Counted from the first letter of the stretch, positions 1 through 8,442 are shown. The stretch is 64,000 bases of DNA from Caballeronia glebae (GCF_001545035.1 NZ_FCOJ02000038.1:1-64000); one strand, 5' to 3'. The notes: generated from the letters alone by a model not told the origin. Numbers and translations: made by a program.

Positions 1-244
1 GTCTGGGGCTGACGACATAAACCAGTCCAAGAATTCCGCCGCACCCCCAAACCGGACATTACTAAAAAGCTCTGACAACAAAAATATTGATAATTTATGT
101 TATGTCAACTATCGGAATTCGAATGGCGTCAGCACCCCAAACGTCAAGCCGCTCCAATACCCCCGCCTCGAAATCCCCAATCAAAAAATTTCGCCTGAAA
201 AAACCCACAACGCGAAACTTTCCCCTATAATTCGCGGCTTCCGT

Positions 245-321
245 AGGCTCGTAGCTCAGCTGGTTAGAGCACCACCTTGACATGGTGGGGGTCGTTGGTT
301 CGAGTCCAATCGAGCCTACCA
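245..321 (+). tRNA. tRNA-Val (anticodon GAC), CCA encoded
   Basis: A complete cloverleaf can be folded. The 7-bp acceptor stem AGGCTCG/CGAGCCT is followed by discriminator A and an encoded CCA. The D arm contains AGCTCAGCTGGTTAGAGC, and the anticodon stem CCACC/GGTGG holds the loop TTGACAT, giving anticodon GAC (valine). The T loop is TTCGAGT. The gene stands alone: no second tRNA and no integrase are next to it in the window. The roughly 240 bases before it are AT-rich and hold no convincing coding sequence. Confidence 0.97.
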
Positions 322-404
322 ACGACATTCAGACGCACCGTCGCGATCGTATCGCCACGGTGCGTTTTCATTTGCGCGCAGTTCAATCACCAATCAGGCG
401 CGCG

Positions 405-623
405 TCAGTCCCAGCAGTTGCGGAACGCCACCGCGACGATCACCGGCACCGTCAGCACGAGCGGAATCGCGAAGTACGGCACTTCGAGATGAACGATCCA
501 CGTATAGATCAGCCAGGCCACGCCCAACGCGAGTGTGGCAAGGCCGATGAGCGCCGTCAGCACGTTGAGCGTGCGCGGCGTCATACGCTTGCGGGAGGCT
601 TCTTTGCCCGAAGGAGTTTCCAT
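405..623 (-). CDS. Small inner-membrane protein, unknown function
   Basis: A 72-residue protein with a basic N-terminus (residues 1-18, rich in K and R) followed by two hydrophobic segments, at about residues 19-40 and 47-66, that look like a transmembrane hairpin. No catalytic motif or known family is recognised. It lies between the tRNA-Val and the DUF429 gene, on the same strand as the latter but 138 bp downstream of it, so it may have its own promoter. The two-segment hydropathy pattern supports a real gene, but a clear Shine-Dalgarno sequence is not obvious. Confidence 0.6.
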   Translation of the reverse strand: METPSGKEASRKRMTPRTLNVLTALIGLATLALGVAWLIYTWIVHLEVPYFAIPLVLTVPVIVAVAFRNCWD

Positions 624-761
624 GGCAGCGGGCGCATTCGAGCGCGAGACAAATACGCTTCAATTTTATACCGCTCGGCCCGTCGCCGTAGCTGGATTTC
701 TTTCGACGAAACGGCCCGTGAAGATCGGCGTGACGGTCCCGCAGACAGGCGCGTCGCGTGC

Positions 762-1502
762 TCAGCAATGAATCGCCATGGGGATACCCGCCTCATCGAT
801 CTCGATCTCTTCGGGCAAATGGAATGCGTTCCCCGAAACGATGCGACGCGCGGTCCATAGCACCGCGAACGCGTCGAGCACGTCGTCTCGCGAAGCTTGC
901 GCGGGCGCGCGCGCGGCCAGCGCCGTGTCGATTGCGCCGCCGAAGCACCATACGAGCAACGCGTGACGCAATGCGAATCCCGATGCATGCGCCTTGGTTT
1001 CGCGCAGGCCGTGCGCCGGACCACCCTGCTCCATTCGCAGATGCATGAAGCTCAACTCGGGATGCACTTCGAAGACGCGCGTTGCAGCAGCGGCGCGCGT
1101 GCGCATCACGTCATCGACTTCCGCGATCTTGTTGCGAATATGAAAAGCCTGAATGGAGATTCGCTTTCCGGCAGCCGCGTGATTGACCGCGCACGCTTCT
1201 CCGTAGTTCGATGCAGATAGTGCCGCGCGTATCGGTGGAGAGAAAACAGAACTTCCGCGAGGGCGCCCGAGCTTTTTGCGAGCAAGTGTGTCGCACGTGC
1301 GAAGGCCATTCGATGAAAGACCGATCGGCATATCCACGGCCACGATGGCGTTCGCGCGTGTCCAGTCGAGCAAGTCTTCGAATCGACCGATAACCTTCGT
1401 CGTAATCGCTCCGGTGCAACCGCATTGCTTCACGACGAACCAACCCGCCCTGCAGCCATCGACTCCGAACAGATCGGGATGTACATCGCGCTTGTTGTTC
1501 AT
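762..1502 (-). CDS. DUF429 domain protein (RNase H-like fold)
   Basis: A 246-residue protein. The N-terminal motif FGVDGCRAGWFVV, an acidic strand AIVAVDMPIGL at about residues 52-62 and a later FEVHPELSF segment are the hallmarks of DUF429, a family predicted to adopt an RNase H-like nuclease fold with conserved acidic residues. The biological role of the family is not established. The length is typical, and no frame damage is visible. It is not obviously part of the amine operon upstream, which ends at a terminator-like hairpin about 60 bp before this start. Confidence 0.8.
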   Translation of the reverse strand: MNNKRDVHPDLFGVDGCRAGWFVVKQCGCTGAITTKVIGRFEDLLDWTRANAIVAVDMPIGLSSNGLRTCDTLARKKLGRPRGSSVFSPPIRAALSASNYGEACAVNHAAAGKRISIQAFHIRNKIAEVDDVMRTRAAAATRVFEVHPELSFMHLRMEQGGPAHGLRETKAHASGFALRHALLVWCFGGAIDTALAARAPAQASRDDVLDAFAVLWTARRIVSGNAFHLPEEIEIDEAGIPMAIHC

Positions 1503-1557
1503 GTCGCGATCGTATCAACGATCGCGAACTCGTGCGTCTCTCTCCGTCGCCGCAAGA

Positions 1558-1588
1558 GAAAACCCGGCGGGGAATCATCTCCGCCGGG
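1558..1588 (-). terminator. Rho-independent terminator after the porin gene
   Basis: An 8-bp GC stem CCCGGCGG/CCGCCGGG (1563-1570 with 1581-1588) and a 10-nt loop. Read on the minus strand it is followed by TTTTCTC. It lies about 23 bp past the porin stop and so closes the long leftward amine-dehydrogenase operon. Confidence 0.65.
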
Positions 1589-1610
1589 CCAAAACACGCT
1601 TTAAAACTAC

Positions 1611-2825
1611 TTAGAAGTTATGCCGTATGCCGAGCGTCACCGACAACTGGCGATCGCTATTCGAATTAGGCAGGTTGGGAATTTGCGCGTAATTCGCCGG
1701 CCCGCCCGTTGCAGGATCGACGCCGAGTCCGGCTCCCACCGCCTTTTGCATGATCGCGACGCCATACAGCGCGGTGCGCTTGGACAGCGCGTAGTTCGCG
1801 CCGAGGTTCACTTGATGAAAGCGCGTCGATGAACCGCCGTCCGGCTTCGCATTGTTATAGATATAGGCGAGCCCCAGTTGCAGGAACGGCGTGGCGGCAT
1901 AGGTCAGATTCACTTCCCCGCTATCGAACGCGATGTTACGGCCTTGGGGATTGGCGCTGTCGGCGAAGTACTGGCTATGCTCCAGAAGGCTATGCGTATA
2001 AGTGAGCGCGATGGTCGCGGGCCCGATTGCATAAGATGCGCCTGCGCCATACGCCTTCAACGCTTCCGCGTTCTGCAACTGACAATAAAGCGCGGACGGA
2101 TTCGAACATGCGAAATCGCCGATATAGCCGTTTGCACCGCCCAAAGCAGCATCGAGCGGATTGTGCAGGTTCAGATAACCCGCGCTGATCGAAACCGGCA
2201 AGCGCGTATAAGCAGCAGCGAGCGAATAGCCGCGCCGTTGCCCGAAGTCGCCTGCCACACCGCCCAGGCTGTACGTGCCGCCTACCGAGAAACCGTTCCA
2301 GTCCGGGCTCGTGTACTTGATCGCGTTGTTGAAGTTGAACGCTTCGTTCAGGTTGTCGACGTCCCCGATATGAGAACCGTAGAGCGTCGCCCATGAATTG
2401 CTCGACACATAAGGACCGAGGAAGTCGGAATACGAATCGTATTGACGCCCAAAGGACAGTGTGCCGAACTGCTCGTGCGCCAGGCCCACCCAGGCCTGAC
2501 GGTTGAATAGCGCCCCGCCCTGCACCAGGCTTCCCGTTCCCGTATAGAAGCTGTTCTCCACGTTGAACTTCGCTTGCAAGCCGCCGCCGAGATCTTCCAC
2601 GCCTAGCAAACCGAAGCGCGAAGGCACGAGATTGCCGCCTGAAAATGCAAAGTTATGCCCCGAACTTACGCTCCCGTCCGCATTAGTGACTTGCTGATTG
2701 CTCGTATAGGTCAGCCCTGCATCGACGGTCCCGTACAGCGTGACGTTGCTTTGCGCGGATGCGCTCGCGCACACGGCGAGCGCCGCTGTCGAGACGAGTT
2801 GCCGCGCGATCGTTTTGGTCGTCAT
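1611..2825 (-). CDS. Outer-membrane porin, Burkholderia OmpC-type (Porin_4)
   Basis: A 404-residue protein starting with a Sec signal peptide (cleavage after ASASAQ, about residue 25), followed by NVTLYGTVDAGLTY, the classic first strand of burkholderial general porins. Other porin signatures are GLQAKFNVE, AWVGL, SFGRQYD near residues 75-130 and the C-terminal LGIRHNF, ending in the aromatic residue needed for BAM recognition. It should form a trimeric 16-strand diffusion channel. It begins only 10 bp after the aldehyde dehydrogenase stop, so it is probably the last gene of the amine-dehydrogenase operon and may admit the amine or its acid product. Substrate specificity is inferred from context only. 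Confidence 0.93.
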   Translation of the reverse strand: MTTKTIARQLVSTAALAVCASASAQSNVTLYGTVDAGLTYTSNQQVTNADGSVSSGHNFAFSGGNLVPSRFGLLGVEDLGGGLQAKFNVENSFYTGTGSLVQGGALFNRQAWVGLAHEQFGTLSFGRQYDSYSDFLGPYVSSNSWATLYGSHIGDVDNLNEAFNFNNAIKYTSPDWNGFSVGGTYSLGGVAGDFGQRRGYSLAAAYTRLPVSISAGYLNLHNPLDAALGGANGYIGDFACSNPSALYCQLQNAEALKAYGAGASYAIGPATIALTYTHSLLEHSQYFADSANPQGRNIAFDSGEVNLTYAATPFLQLGLAYIYNNAKPDGGSSTRFHQVNLGANYALSKRTALYGVAIMQKAVGAGLGVDPATGGPANYAQIPNLPNSNSDRQLSVTLGIRHNF

Positions 2826-2835
2826 GCAAGCGTCC

Positions 2836-4341
2836 TCACGCGTAGTTGATCAGCACCGACTTGGTTTCGGTGTACATGTCGATCACCGCGCGTCCCAGTT
2901 CGCGCCCGAAGCCCGATTGCTTGAAGCCGCCGAACGGCATCGCGTTATCGAGCAGCGAGTGGCAATTGACCCACACCGTGCCCGCCTTGATACGCGGAAC
3001 GAGCTTGTGAATCGCCGAAAGGTCGTTCGACCAGATGCTCGCGCCGAGTCCATAAGGCGTGTCGTTTGCTTTCGCGACCACGCTGTCGATATCGTCGAAC
3101 GGCATCGCGACGAGCACCGGTCCGAAGATCTCTTCGCGCACGACCTTCATCGAATGATCGGTATCGACGAGCACGGTCGGCTTCACGAAGAAACCCGCGC
3201 CTTGCTTGCGCGCACCGCCCGCAATCGCGCGCGCGCCTTCATCGCGGCCCGCTTCGATATAGCTCAGCACGCGATCCATCTGCCGTGCGGAAACGAGCGG
3301 GCCTATCTGTGTCGATGGATCGAGGCCCGGTCCCATCGGCAAGGATTGCGCGATAGCCGCGACACGTTCCATCACGCGATCGAATACTTTCTCGTGCACG
3401 TATACGCGCGAACCCGCGGTGCACACTTGTCCCGAGTTGAAGAAGATCGCGTTGGCGACGCCTTCCGCTGCTTTATCGATATCGACATCGGGCAGCACGA
3501 TTACCGGCGACTTACCGCCGAGTTCGAGCGACATGCGCGTCATGTTATCGAGCGCCGCGCGACCGATAGCTTTACCGGTCGGCGTCGAACCGGTGAACGC
3601 AATCTTGTCGATGCCGGGATGACGCGCGAGCGCTGCGCCCGCCGTGCGGCCGAGCCCGGTGACGACGTTCACGACGCCCTTCTCGATGCCCGCCTCTTCG
3701 AGCAGCATCGCGAGGCGCAATGCGGAGAGCGGCGTGTCTTCCGCCGGCTTCAGCACGACGGTGCAGCCCGTTGCAAGCGCGGGCGCGAGTTTCCACGATG
3801 CCATCAGCAACGGGAAATTCCACGGAATGATCGCGCCGACGACGCCTACTGCTTCCTTTCGGGTATAGCCGAAGAAATCATTCGACGGGCTATACGGAAT
3901 CGATGCTTCGAGCGTGCTGCCTTCGATCTTCGTCGCCCAGCCGGCCATATAGCGAAAGCATTGCGCGGCCATCGATACATCGAGACCTTGCGCGATCGTG
4001 ACCGGCTTGCCATTGTCGAGCGATTCGATTTCCGCGAGCTCACGCGCGTTCGCTTCGATAAGATCGGCTACGCGCAACAAGAGGCGTTCGCGATCGGTCG
4101 GCTTCATGCGCGACCATGCGGAGTCGTCGAATGCGCGGCGCGCTGCTTGCACAGCACGATCCACGTCGGTTTCGTCGGCGCTGGGCACGCGTGCGAGCAG
4201 TTCTCCATCGGCGGGATCGATCACGTCGAGTGTCGCGCCGCTCGCGCTCTGCACCCATGCGCCATCGATCAGCATTTTCTTCTCCGACGCGAGAAATGCG
4301 CGCGTCGAATCGAGCATCGCGGGATGCTGACTGTTATTCAT
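2836..4341 (-). CDS. NAD(P)-dependent aldehyde dehydrogenase (phenylacetaldehyde/indoleacetaldehyde type)
   Basis: A 501-residue ALDH-superfamily enzyme of normal length. Visible landmarks are IIPWNFPLLM and VLKPAEDTPLSAL in the cofactor domain, FTGSTPTGKAIG, the general-base glutamate in LELGGKSP and the nucleophilic cysteine in FNSGQVCTAGSR. The C-terminus has MPFGGFKQSGFGRELG. It oxidises an aldehyde to the carboxylate in the cytoplasm. It begins 11 bp after the second cytochrome gene, with GGAGA upstream of the ATG. Its place behind an aromatic amine dehydrogenase and next to the iac genes suggests that it takes arylacetaldehydes (phenylacetaldehyde, indole-3-acetaldehyde) to arylacetates. 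That substrate choice is inference; the family assignment is firm. Confidence 0.93.
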   Translation of the reverse strand: MNNSQHPAMLDSTRAFLASEKKMLIDGAWVQSASGATLDVIDPADGELLARVPSADETDVDRAVQAARRAFDDSAWSRMKPTDRERLLLRVADLIEANARELAEIESLDNGKPVTIAQGLDVSMAAQCFRYMAGWATKIEGSTLEASIPYSPSNDFFGYTRKEAVGVVGAIIPWNFPLLMASWKLAPALATGCTVVLKPAEDTPLSALRLAMLLEEAGIEKGVVNVVTGLGRTAGAALARHPGIDKIAFTGSTPTGKAIGRAALDNMTRMSLELGGKSPVIVLPDVDIDKAAEGVANAIFFNSGQVCTAGSRVYVHEKVFDRVMERVAAIAQSLPMGPGLDPSTQIGPLVSARQMDRVLSYIEAGRDEGARAIAGGARKQGAGFFVKPTVLVDTDHSMKVVREEIFGPVLVAMPFDDIDSVVAKANDTPYGLGASIWSNDLSAIHKLVPRIKAGTVWVNCHSLLDNAMPFGGFKQSGFGRELGRAVIDMYTETKSVLINYA

Positions 4342-4352
4342 CGAGGTGTCTC

Positions 4353-4811
4353 CTAGTAATGTTCAGGGACGGCGTTCACGCCGTTCTCCTGCAGTTCCTT
4401 CACGAGCTTCATGCGGGTACGCGCGACATCGGTGAGCGCGGGCCTGCGATGCGCCGCGATTTCTTCCGCCGTATAAGGCTTGAACGACGCGGGTCGCGAT
4501 TGCTCGTTCATCGTCGCGAGCAGCCAGTTCAGGACGTTCGCGAGCTCGGCGTCGTTCAATGCGGAATTGGCCGCGCCCGGCACGCGCATCACGAACTGGC
4601 GTCCCTCGGGAAGCGAGACGAAATGGCCGAGCGAGTTGCGCAACGCGGGCACCTTGCCTGGAATGCCCGAGCCATCGGCGGTGTGGCATCCCATGCAATT
4701 GAGCACCCAGTCCTGGCGCGCGCGCGTCGCGTCGTACGCCTGCGTCTGCGAGGCTGCCGCCATCGAGAGCGCGGCCACCGTCGCAGCGGCGAGCACCGCG
4801 CGCGGCTTCAT
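4353..4811 (-). CDS. Exported monohaem cytochrome c
   Basis: A 152-residue protein with a Sec signal peptide (cleavage near residue 25, SQTQA-Y) and one haem-binding CxxCH (CMGCH, about residues 39-43). A helical class-I-like fold follows, with NDAELANVLNWLL near residues 90-100. The start ATG overlaps the stop of the preceding cytochrome gene (ATGA), which indicates translational coupling. In the periplasm it probably carries electrons away from the amine dehydrogenase together with its neighbour. The long C-terminal tail after residue 110 (KPYTAEEIAAHRRP...) resembles the tail of the upstream cytochrome, so the two may be an old duplication. Confidence 0.88.
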   Translation of the reverse strand: MKPRAVLAAATVAALSMAAASQTQAYDATRARQDWVLNCMGCHTADGSGIPGKVPALRNSLGHFVSLPEGRQFVMRVPGAANSALNDAELANVLNWLLATMNEQSRPASFKPYTAEEIAAHRRPALTDVARTRMKLVKELQENGVNAVPEHY

Positions 4812-5293
4812 AGCCCGAGGCCCTTAACGACCGCCTCTCGATGCTGATGCACGGCCGTCTGATCGAGCGGCCCCGCGCGCCATGCCTTGACTTCGGCGAC
4901 GTCGAAGGGCTTGGCCTCACCGTGCTGCGCGTTCAGATCGAACACGACATAGTTCAGCACGTCGGCGATCTCTTCATCAGAGAGCGATGCGAAGCTCGGC
5001 ATCTTGAAGTTATAACTTTTCTCCTTGACCTTGATCGGGCCGAACATGCCATAGAGCACGGTATGCCCCAATTGCGCGCGGCCATCGGGCGAGCCCGCAT
5101 ATTTGCCGGGATACTCGACAAGCGGCGGCGCGAGTCCATCCATGCCCTTGCCGCCCGCCTGATGACAGACCGCGCATTTGCCATCGAATGTCGATTTGCC
5201 GCCCGGGTAATGCACCGTCTGTGCGAATGCGCCACAAGCAAAGCTCATTGCGCAGGCGGCGAGCGCCGCCATCAAAACACTTGCAGTCTTCAT
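4808..5293 (-). CDS. Exported monohaem cytochrome c, probable acceptor of amine dehydrogenase
   Basis: A 161-residue protein starting at the ATG that overlaps the aauA stop (ATGA), with GGGAG about 9 nt upstream. A longer in-frame start exists but lies inside aauA. The signal peptide ends at ACGAFAQ; the haem motif CAVCH lies at about residues 40-44, and a likely axial methionine is in YNFKMPSF. A small monohaem cytochrome c directly downstream of the small-subunit gene is also found in the published aau cluster of Alcaligenes faecalis (its orf-2). The likely role is to take electrons from reduced TTQ in the periplasm, alone or beside a cupredoxin. Confidence 0.9.
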   Translation of the reverse strand: MKTASVLMAALAACAMSFACGAFAQTVHYPGGKSTFDGKCAVCHQAGGKGMDGLAPPLVEYPGKYAGSPDGRAQLGHTVLYGMFGPIKVKEKSYNFKMPSFASLSDEEIADVLNYVVFDLNAQHGEAKPFDVAEVKAWRAGPLDQTAVHQHREAVVKGLGL

Positions 5294-5811
5294 TGCGTTG
5301 CCGCTCCCAACAGAACCGATACCGAGCAGTGGTAGTTCGAATTGCCGTTCGCCATACACCAGTTGATGTCGTTATTGAGCGATAACTTGTAGAGCGGCTT
5401 TTCGCGTTCGTTGCGATTGCAGAAGCAGCGACCGCAACTCGTCTTGCCGCAGCAATCGTTGTACGACACGATGTAGTCCGAGCCGTCGTGCGGATTGCGG
5501 CACGTGCCGATCCAGGTAATCGGCGAAGGCGTCGTGCCCGGCGGGCAACTGCTTGACGTGCCGCCGCAGCAACTGCAGAGCCAGCCGTCGATCGCGCAAT
5601 ACTTCCAGTAGTCGCAACTCGTCGGATCATCGCTCGTCGATGAACCCGGCTTCTTCGGCTCGGCCGCATAAGCGGTGCGATCCACGGGCAACAACGGCAC
5701 CATTGCCGATCCGACCAGCACCTTCCCGAGCTTCGCCATCGCACTGCGCCGCGAGCTGCGCTGCGCGACGCCGCGCGCCTTATGTTCGAAGAATGAATCC
5801 AGCCATTTCAT
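5290..5811 (-). CDS. aauA: Aromatic amine dehydrogenase small (beta) subunit, TTQ-bearing
   Basis: A 173-residue precursor with a twin-arginine leader (SSRRSAMAKLG, then a hydrophobic stretch to about residue 50). The mature part is extremely cysteine-rich (CAIDGWLCSCCGG, NDCCGKTSCGRC), as in all TTQ subunits, which have six disulfides. The two tryptophans that would be crosslinked to tryptophan tryptophylquinone are W100 (PITWIGTC) and W151 (INWCMAN). Their spacing of 51 residues equals that in methylamine and aromatic amine dehydrogenases. The sequence resembles aromatic amine dehydrogenase more than methylamine dehydrogenase (CPPGTTPSPITWIGTC, NPHDG). The enzyme deaminates primary aromatic amines such as tryptamine, tyramine and phenylethylamine to aldehydes in the periplasm. 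It overlaps the next cytochrome gene by 4 bp. Confidence 0.93.
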   Translation of the reverse strand: MKWLDSFFEHKARGVAQRSSRRSAMAKLGKVLVGSAMVPLLPVDRTAYAAEPKKPGSSTSDDPTSCDYWKYCAIDGWLCSCCGGTSSSCPPGTTPSPITWIGTCRNPHDGSDYIVSYNDCCGKTSCGRCFCNRNEREKPLYKLSLNNDINWCMANGNSNYHCSVSVLLGAATQ

Positions 5812-5850
5812 GGACGCTCACCTGTAGGAATGAATGATTTATCGGCGTCT

Positions 5851-6495
5851 TCAGGCGTGCTGCCCGACTTGCCCTTCATGGTCGTGATGCGGGTGGTCGT
5901 CGTGCTTGCCGTGCACGAACTCCTGCAGCGACGCGACACCCCGTTCTTTTGCTTCGAACAGGCTTTCCAGATGTTCACGCGTGTTCACAAGACCCTTCGC
6001 GCGGACCTTGCCTTCTTCATCGAGCAACACCGCATAAGGCAGCTTGCCGATCTGATAAGAAAGACCGAGTTCCTGCGACAACACATACGGGTATTGCGAA
6101 AGACCGGACTTGCGATAGAACGCGGCATGTTCTTCGAATTCGCCATCGCTCGCGAGCACAATATCGACCGCGCCTTCGCGCGCCTGGATCGACGGGAGCA
6201 AGGGCAATAGCTTCTTGCATACGGGGCACGTCGGCGACAGGAAGAAGACGAGCGTGTTGCGCTTCGAGTTCGACAATCCGCCAACCTTCACCGCGCGGCC
6301 CGCGATATCGCCGAGTTCGAACATCGGTGCAATGGCGCCGACGGCCGGACCCTTGTCGATCATGAGCGCGCCCGCCGGCATCATGCGTTCATAAAGAATG
6401 CCGACTTGGCGAACGAGTGCGAGACAGATCGCGCCGAGCGCGAGCAAAGCGGCCCACGACAGTGCGGCCGAAATCATCAGGGCGGTTTGCATCAT
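5851..6495 (-). CDS. aauD: MauD/AauD-type thiol-disulfide protein for TTQ subunit maturation
   Basis: A 214-residue protein with an N-terminal membrane anchor (about residues 5-28) and a periplasmic thioredoxin-like domain holding the active site CPVC in FFLSPTCPVCKKLLP. MauD-family proteins help form the many disulfides of the small TTQ subunit. The C-terminus is histidine- and aspartate-rich (HDDHPHHDHEGQ), possibly metal-binding. The start was placed at the ATG that overlaps the aauE stop (ATGATG), with AAGGAA just upstream. A second ATG follows immediately and is equally possible. Confidence 0.9.
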   Translation of the reverse strand: MMQTALMISAALSWAALLALGAICLALVRQVGILYERMMPAGALMIDKGPAVGAIAPMFELGDIAGRAVKVGGLSNSKRNTLVFFLSPTCPVCKKLLPLLPSIQAREGAVDIVLASDGEFEEHAAFYRKSGLSQYPYVLSQELGLSYQIGKLPYAVLLDEEGKVRAKGLVNTREHLESLFEAKERGVASLQEFVHGKHDDHPHHDHEGQVGQHA

Positions 6496-7049
6496 GAATT
6501 CCTTAGAGAGTCGAGCTTGGGAAGATTGACCAGCAGCACGTCGAGCGTGAACCACGCGGCGACGGCGAACAGCGCGCAGGCGCCTGCGCTCACATAGTCG
6601 AACCACATGAGCGCCCGGCCGGTTGCGGGAACAAGCGCGGCGGCTGCGAGCGCGGCCAGCATCAGGGCGCGCGCGACGTGCCACCAGCCGATCGACTTCG
6701 GCGTGCGCTTCGAGGAGCTTGCTGCGATGAAGCCCGAGCAACCGCAATCGATGTCGGTATGACCGCGCAGCACGTTGATCGCGAGCGCCGCCGCGAAGAG
6801 CACGAAGAGCGCGGCCAGCACGACGGCGCTGATCATTCGCGTATCGGCGAACAACAAGCCGATTGCGCCAGCCGTTTCCAGCGCGGGAAACGCGAACGAC
6901 AACGGCGTCACCGCGAACGACGGCAGCAACGCAAACGCTTCGAGCGACGCACGAAAGCGCGCAGGTTCGCGCCACTTCGGCGCCGTGCTTGCGAGCGCGA
7001 TGATCGTCGCGCTCGCGATGCACACCATGACAATGACGGGATCGATCAT
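6492..7049 (-). CDS. aauE: MauE/AauE family integral membrane protein
   Basis: A 185-residue protein with four or five hydrophobic segments (about residues 5-22, 45-70, 75-95, 125-145 and 155-175) and a short conserved loop DIDCGCSG, the mark of the MauE branch of the DoxX-like superfamily. MauE is required with MauD for export and folding of the small TTQ subunit, probably passing redox equivalents through its cysteine pair. It begins 9 bp after the aauB stop, and its own stop overlaps the aauD start, so the gene order B-E-D-A matches known TTQ dehydrogenase clusters. Confidence 0.9.
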   Translation of the reverse strand: MIDPVIVMVCIASATIIALASTAPKWREPARFRASLEAFALLPSFAVTPLSFAFPALETAGAIGLLFADTRMISAVVLAALFVLFAAALAINVLRGHTDIDCGCSGFIAASSSKRTPKSIGWWHVARALMLAALAAAALVPATGRALMWFDYVSAGACALFAVAAWFTLDVLLVNLPKLDSLRNS

Positions 7050-7058
7050 CGCGTCACC

Positions 7059-8216
7059 TCAGGGGTTGAGCAGCAACGTCGACGTCGTGCCGAGCTGCTT
7101 CTCGACGTGCTGACGTTTGCCTGTCGTTGCGTCCATCACGACGAGATCGGAAGTCGGCGTGAGGCCATAGAAGAGCGGCTTGTCGTCGGTGCTGACCTGA
7201 ATTGCGAGAAGCGGATCGATCTTCTGCTTCGCGAGATCCCAGCGCGCCACGCGCTTTTTGCTTTCCGTGTCGAAGACCCAGATCTCCGTGCCCGGCTCTT
7301 TATGCGAACCGTCCACGCCTTTGTGCATGGCCACGTAAAGACGATGAGCGGCGGTATTGAGCGCGGTCTGCTGCAAACCGCCCGGACGCCAGCCCGCCTT
7401 GCGCTCCTGATCGCTCAGCAAGGACCACGATGTGCCGAACACCGGTGCATCGCCCGAGAAGTCGGCGGTGCGCACATTGCCGTGGAAAGTGGTGAAGACA
7501 TACTTGTTGCCGTCGCGCACCGCGTTGATGAACGCGGGGTCGTGGTCAACGTCGATGAACGCGTCGGAGAGCTTTCGGCTCGTTTCCTTGCCGGCTGCAT
7601 CGAGCTTGACGGTGAGCGCCTTGCCGCTTTCGCACAGCGCGGAGAAGCGGTCATTCCCGCTCGGATACGCGAGCACGCAGGCATCCGTCTCGATCTCGCC
7701 GAGCACCTTCTTCGCGGCCGTATCGATAACCGTGACCGAGGTCGACGGCGTGATGTTCGACACATACAAGCGGCTGCCGTCTTCCGAAAGAATCGTGCTG
7801 TAGGGCGTCGGCACGGTCTGACCGTGCTTGGCCGGAATCTCGATTTCACCGGTCACGTCGAGCGTCGCGTTATCGATGATCTCGACCACATCCGTGCGCG
7901 CGCCGTGACTGCCGCGCGCGAAATACGTCGTCGCGACATAGCTCGTCTTGTGATCGGGCGAGATCGTAAAGCCCGGCGCGAAGCCCGCGTCGATCTCGCC
8001 GACGAAGCGTTTCGTGTCGCTGTCGAACACATGGACACGCGCATCGGTCATGCTCGCGAACGAGACATCCGTCACGAACACGCGATGCGGGCTATAGGGG
8101 GGAACTTTCGCTACCGTCAGTTCTTCCGGCTTTTCGGCCGCGCCTGCGTGCGGCTGACACGCAAGCAGTCCATACAGTAAAGCCCCCATGGCGGTGGCTA
8201 GCCGTCTCATCTCCAT
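7059..8216 (-). CDS. aauB: Aromatic amine dehydrogenase large (alpha) subunit
   Basis: A 385-residue exported protein (signal peptide to about residue 27, GAAEKPEE). The body consists of repeated beta-propeller blades, for example RVFVTDVSFASMTDARVHVFD, YSTILSEDGSRLYVSN, TSVTVIDTAAKKVLGEI and GTEIWVFDTESKKRVARWDL, as in the seven-bladed heavy chain of amine dehydrogenases. It frames the TTQ pocket and docks the electron acceptor. The start ATG at 8216 has AGGAGA seven bases upstream; an in-frame ATG two codons later is also possible. This is the first gene of the operon. At 385 residues it is somewhat shorter than I recall for homologous precursors, with no visible internal break. Confidence 0.92.
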   Translation of the reverse strand: MEMRRLATAMGALLYGLLACQPHAGAAEKPEELTVAKVPPYSPHRVFVTDVSFASMTDARVHVFDSDTKRFVGEIDAGFAPGFTISPDHKTSYVATTYFARGSHGARTDVVEIIDNATLDVTGEIEIPAKHGQTVPTPYSTILSEDGSRLYVSNITPSTSVTVIDTAAKKVLGEIETDACVLAYPSGNDRFSALCESGKALTVKLDAAGKETSRKLSDAFIDVDHDPAFINAVRDGNKYVFTTFHGNVRTADFSGDAPVFGTSWSLLSDQERKAGWRPGGLQQTALNTAAHRLYVAMHKGVDGSHKEPGTEIWVFDTESKKRVARWDLAKQKIDPLLAIQVSTDDKPLFYGLTPTSDLVVMDATTGKRQHVEKQLGTTSTLLLNP

Positions 8217-8379
8217 CTTTGCGTCTCCTTGTTTATCGTCGAAACGACTCTAAAGACGACAATAAAAAAGAGCACTTCGGAACCGGCAGAGCGTGCGTGC
8301 CGAAATGGAGCATTCGAAAGGGAGCCGACAGAGAAGCGCCGAAACCGCCGTTTTCAGGCCGTGCTTTGGAAAGGAAAAT

Positions 8380-8417
8380 GCCGATAACAAGCCGGGGCGA
8401 TGCGGCTTGTTATCGGC
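8380..8417 (-). terminator. Strong hairpin terminator of the AraC-family gene
   Basis: A perfect 14-bp inverted repeat (8380-8393 with 8404-8417, arm GCCGATAACAAGCC) around a 10-nt loop. On the minus strand it is followed by ATTTTCCTTTCC. It starts 25 bp past the AraC stop and insulates that gene from the amine operon, whose promoter must lie between here and 8217. Confidence 0.75.
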
Positions 8418-8442
8418 AAGAGAGGAATGCGCTACGCCCTAT

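Noticed and set aside
245..321. tRNA-Val as an integration site
   Set aside because: No integrase, no repeated 3' tRNA fragment and no prophage genes within the window.
95..328. Minus-strand reading frame over the tRNA-Val
   Set aside because: It is the antisense of the tRNA; the VGSIGLEPTTPTMSR-type peptide is a well-known tRNA shadow.
2740..4356. Long plus-strand frame opposite the aldehyde dehydrogenase
   Set aside because: High-GC antisense frame with His/Arg-rich composition and no domain; the opposite strand encodes a full ALDH.
5851..7023. 390-codon frame suggesting a large MauD
   Set aside because: Residues before MMQTALM are out-of-frame shadow of aauE; MauD starts at 6495 by the ATGA overlap and Shine-Dalgarno.
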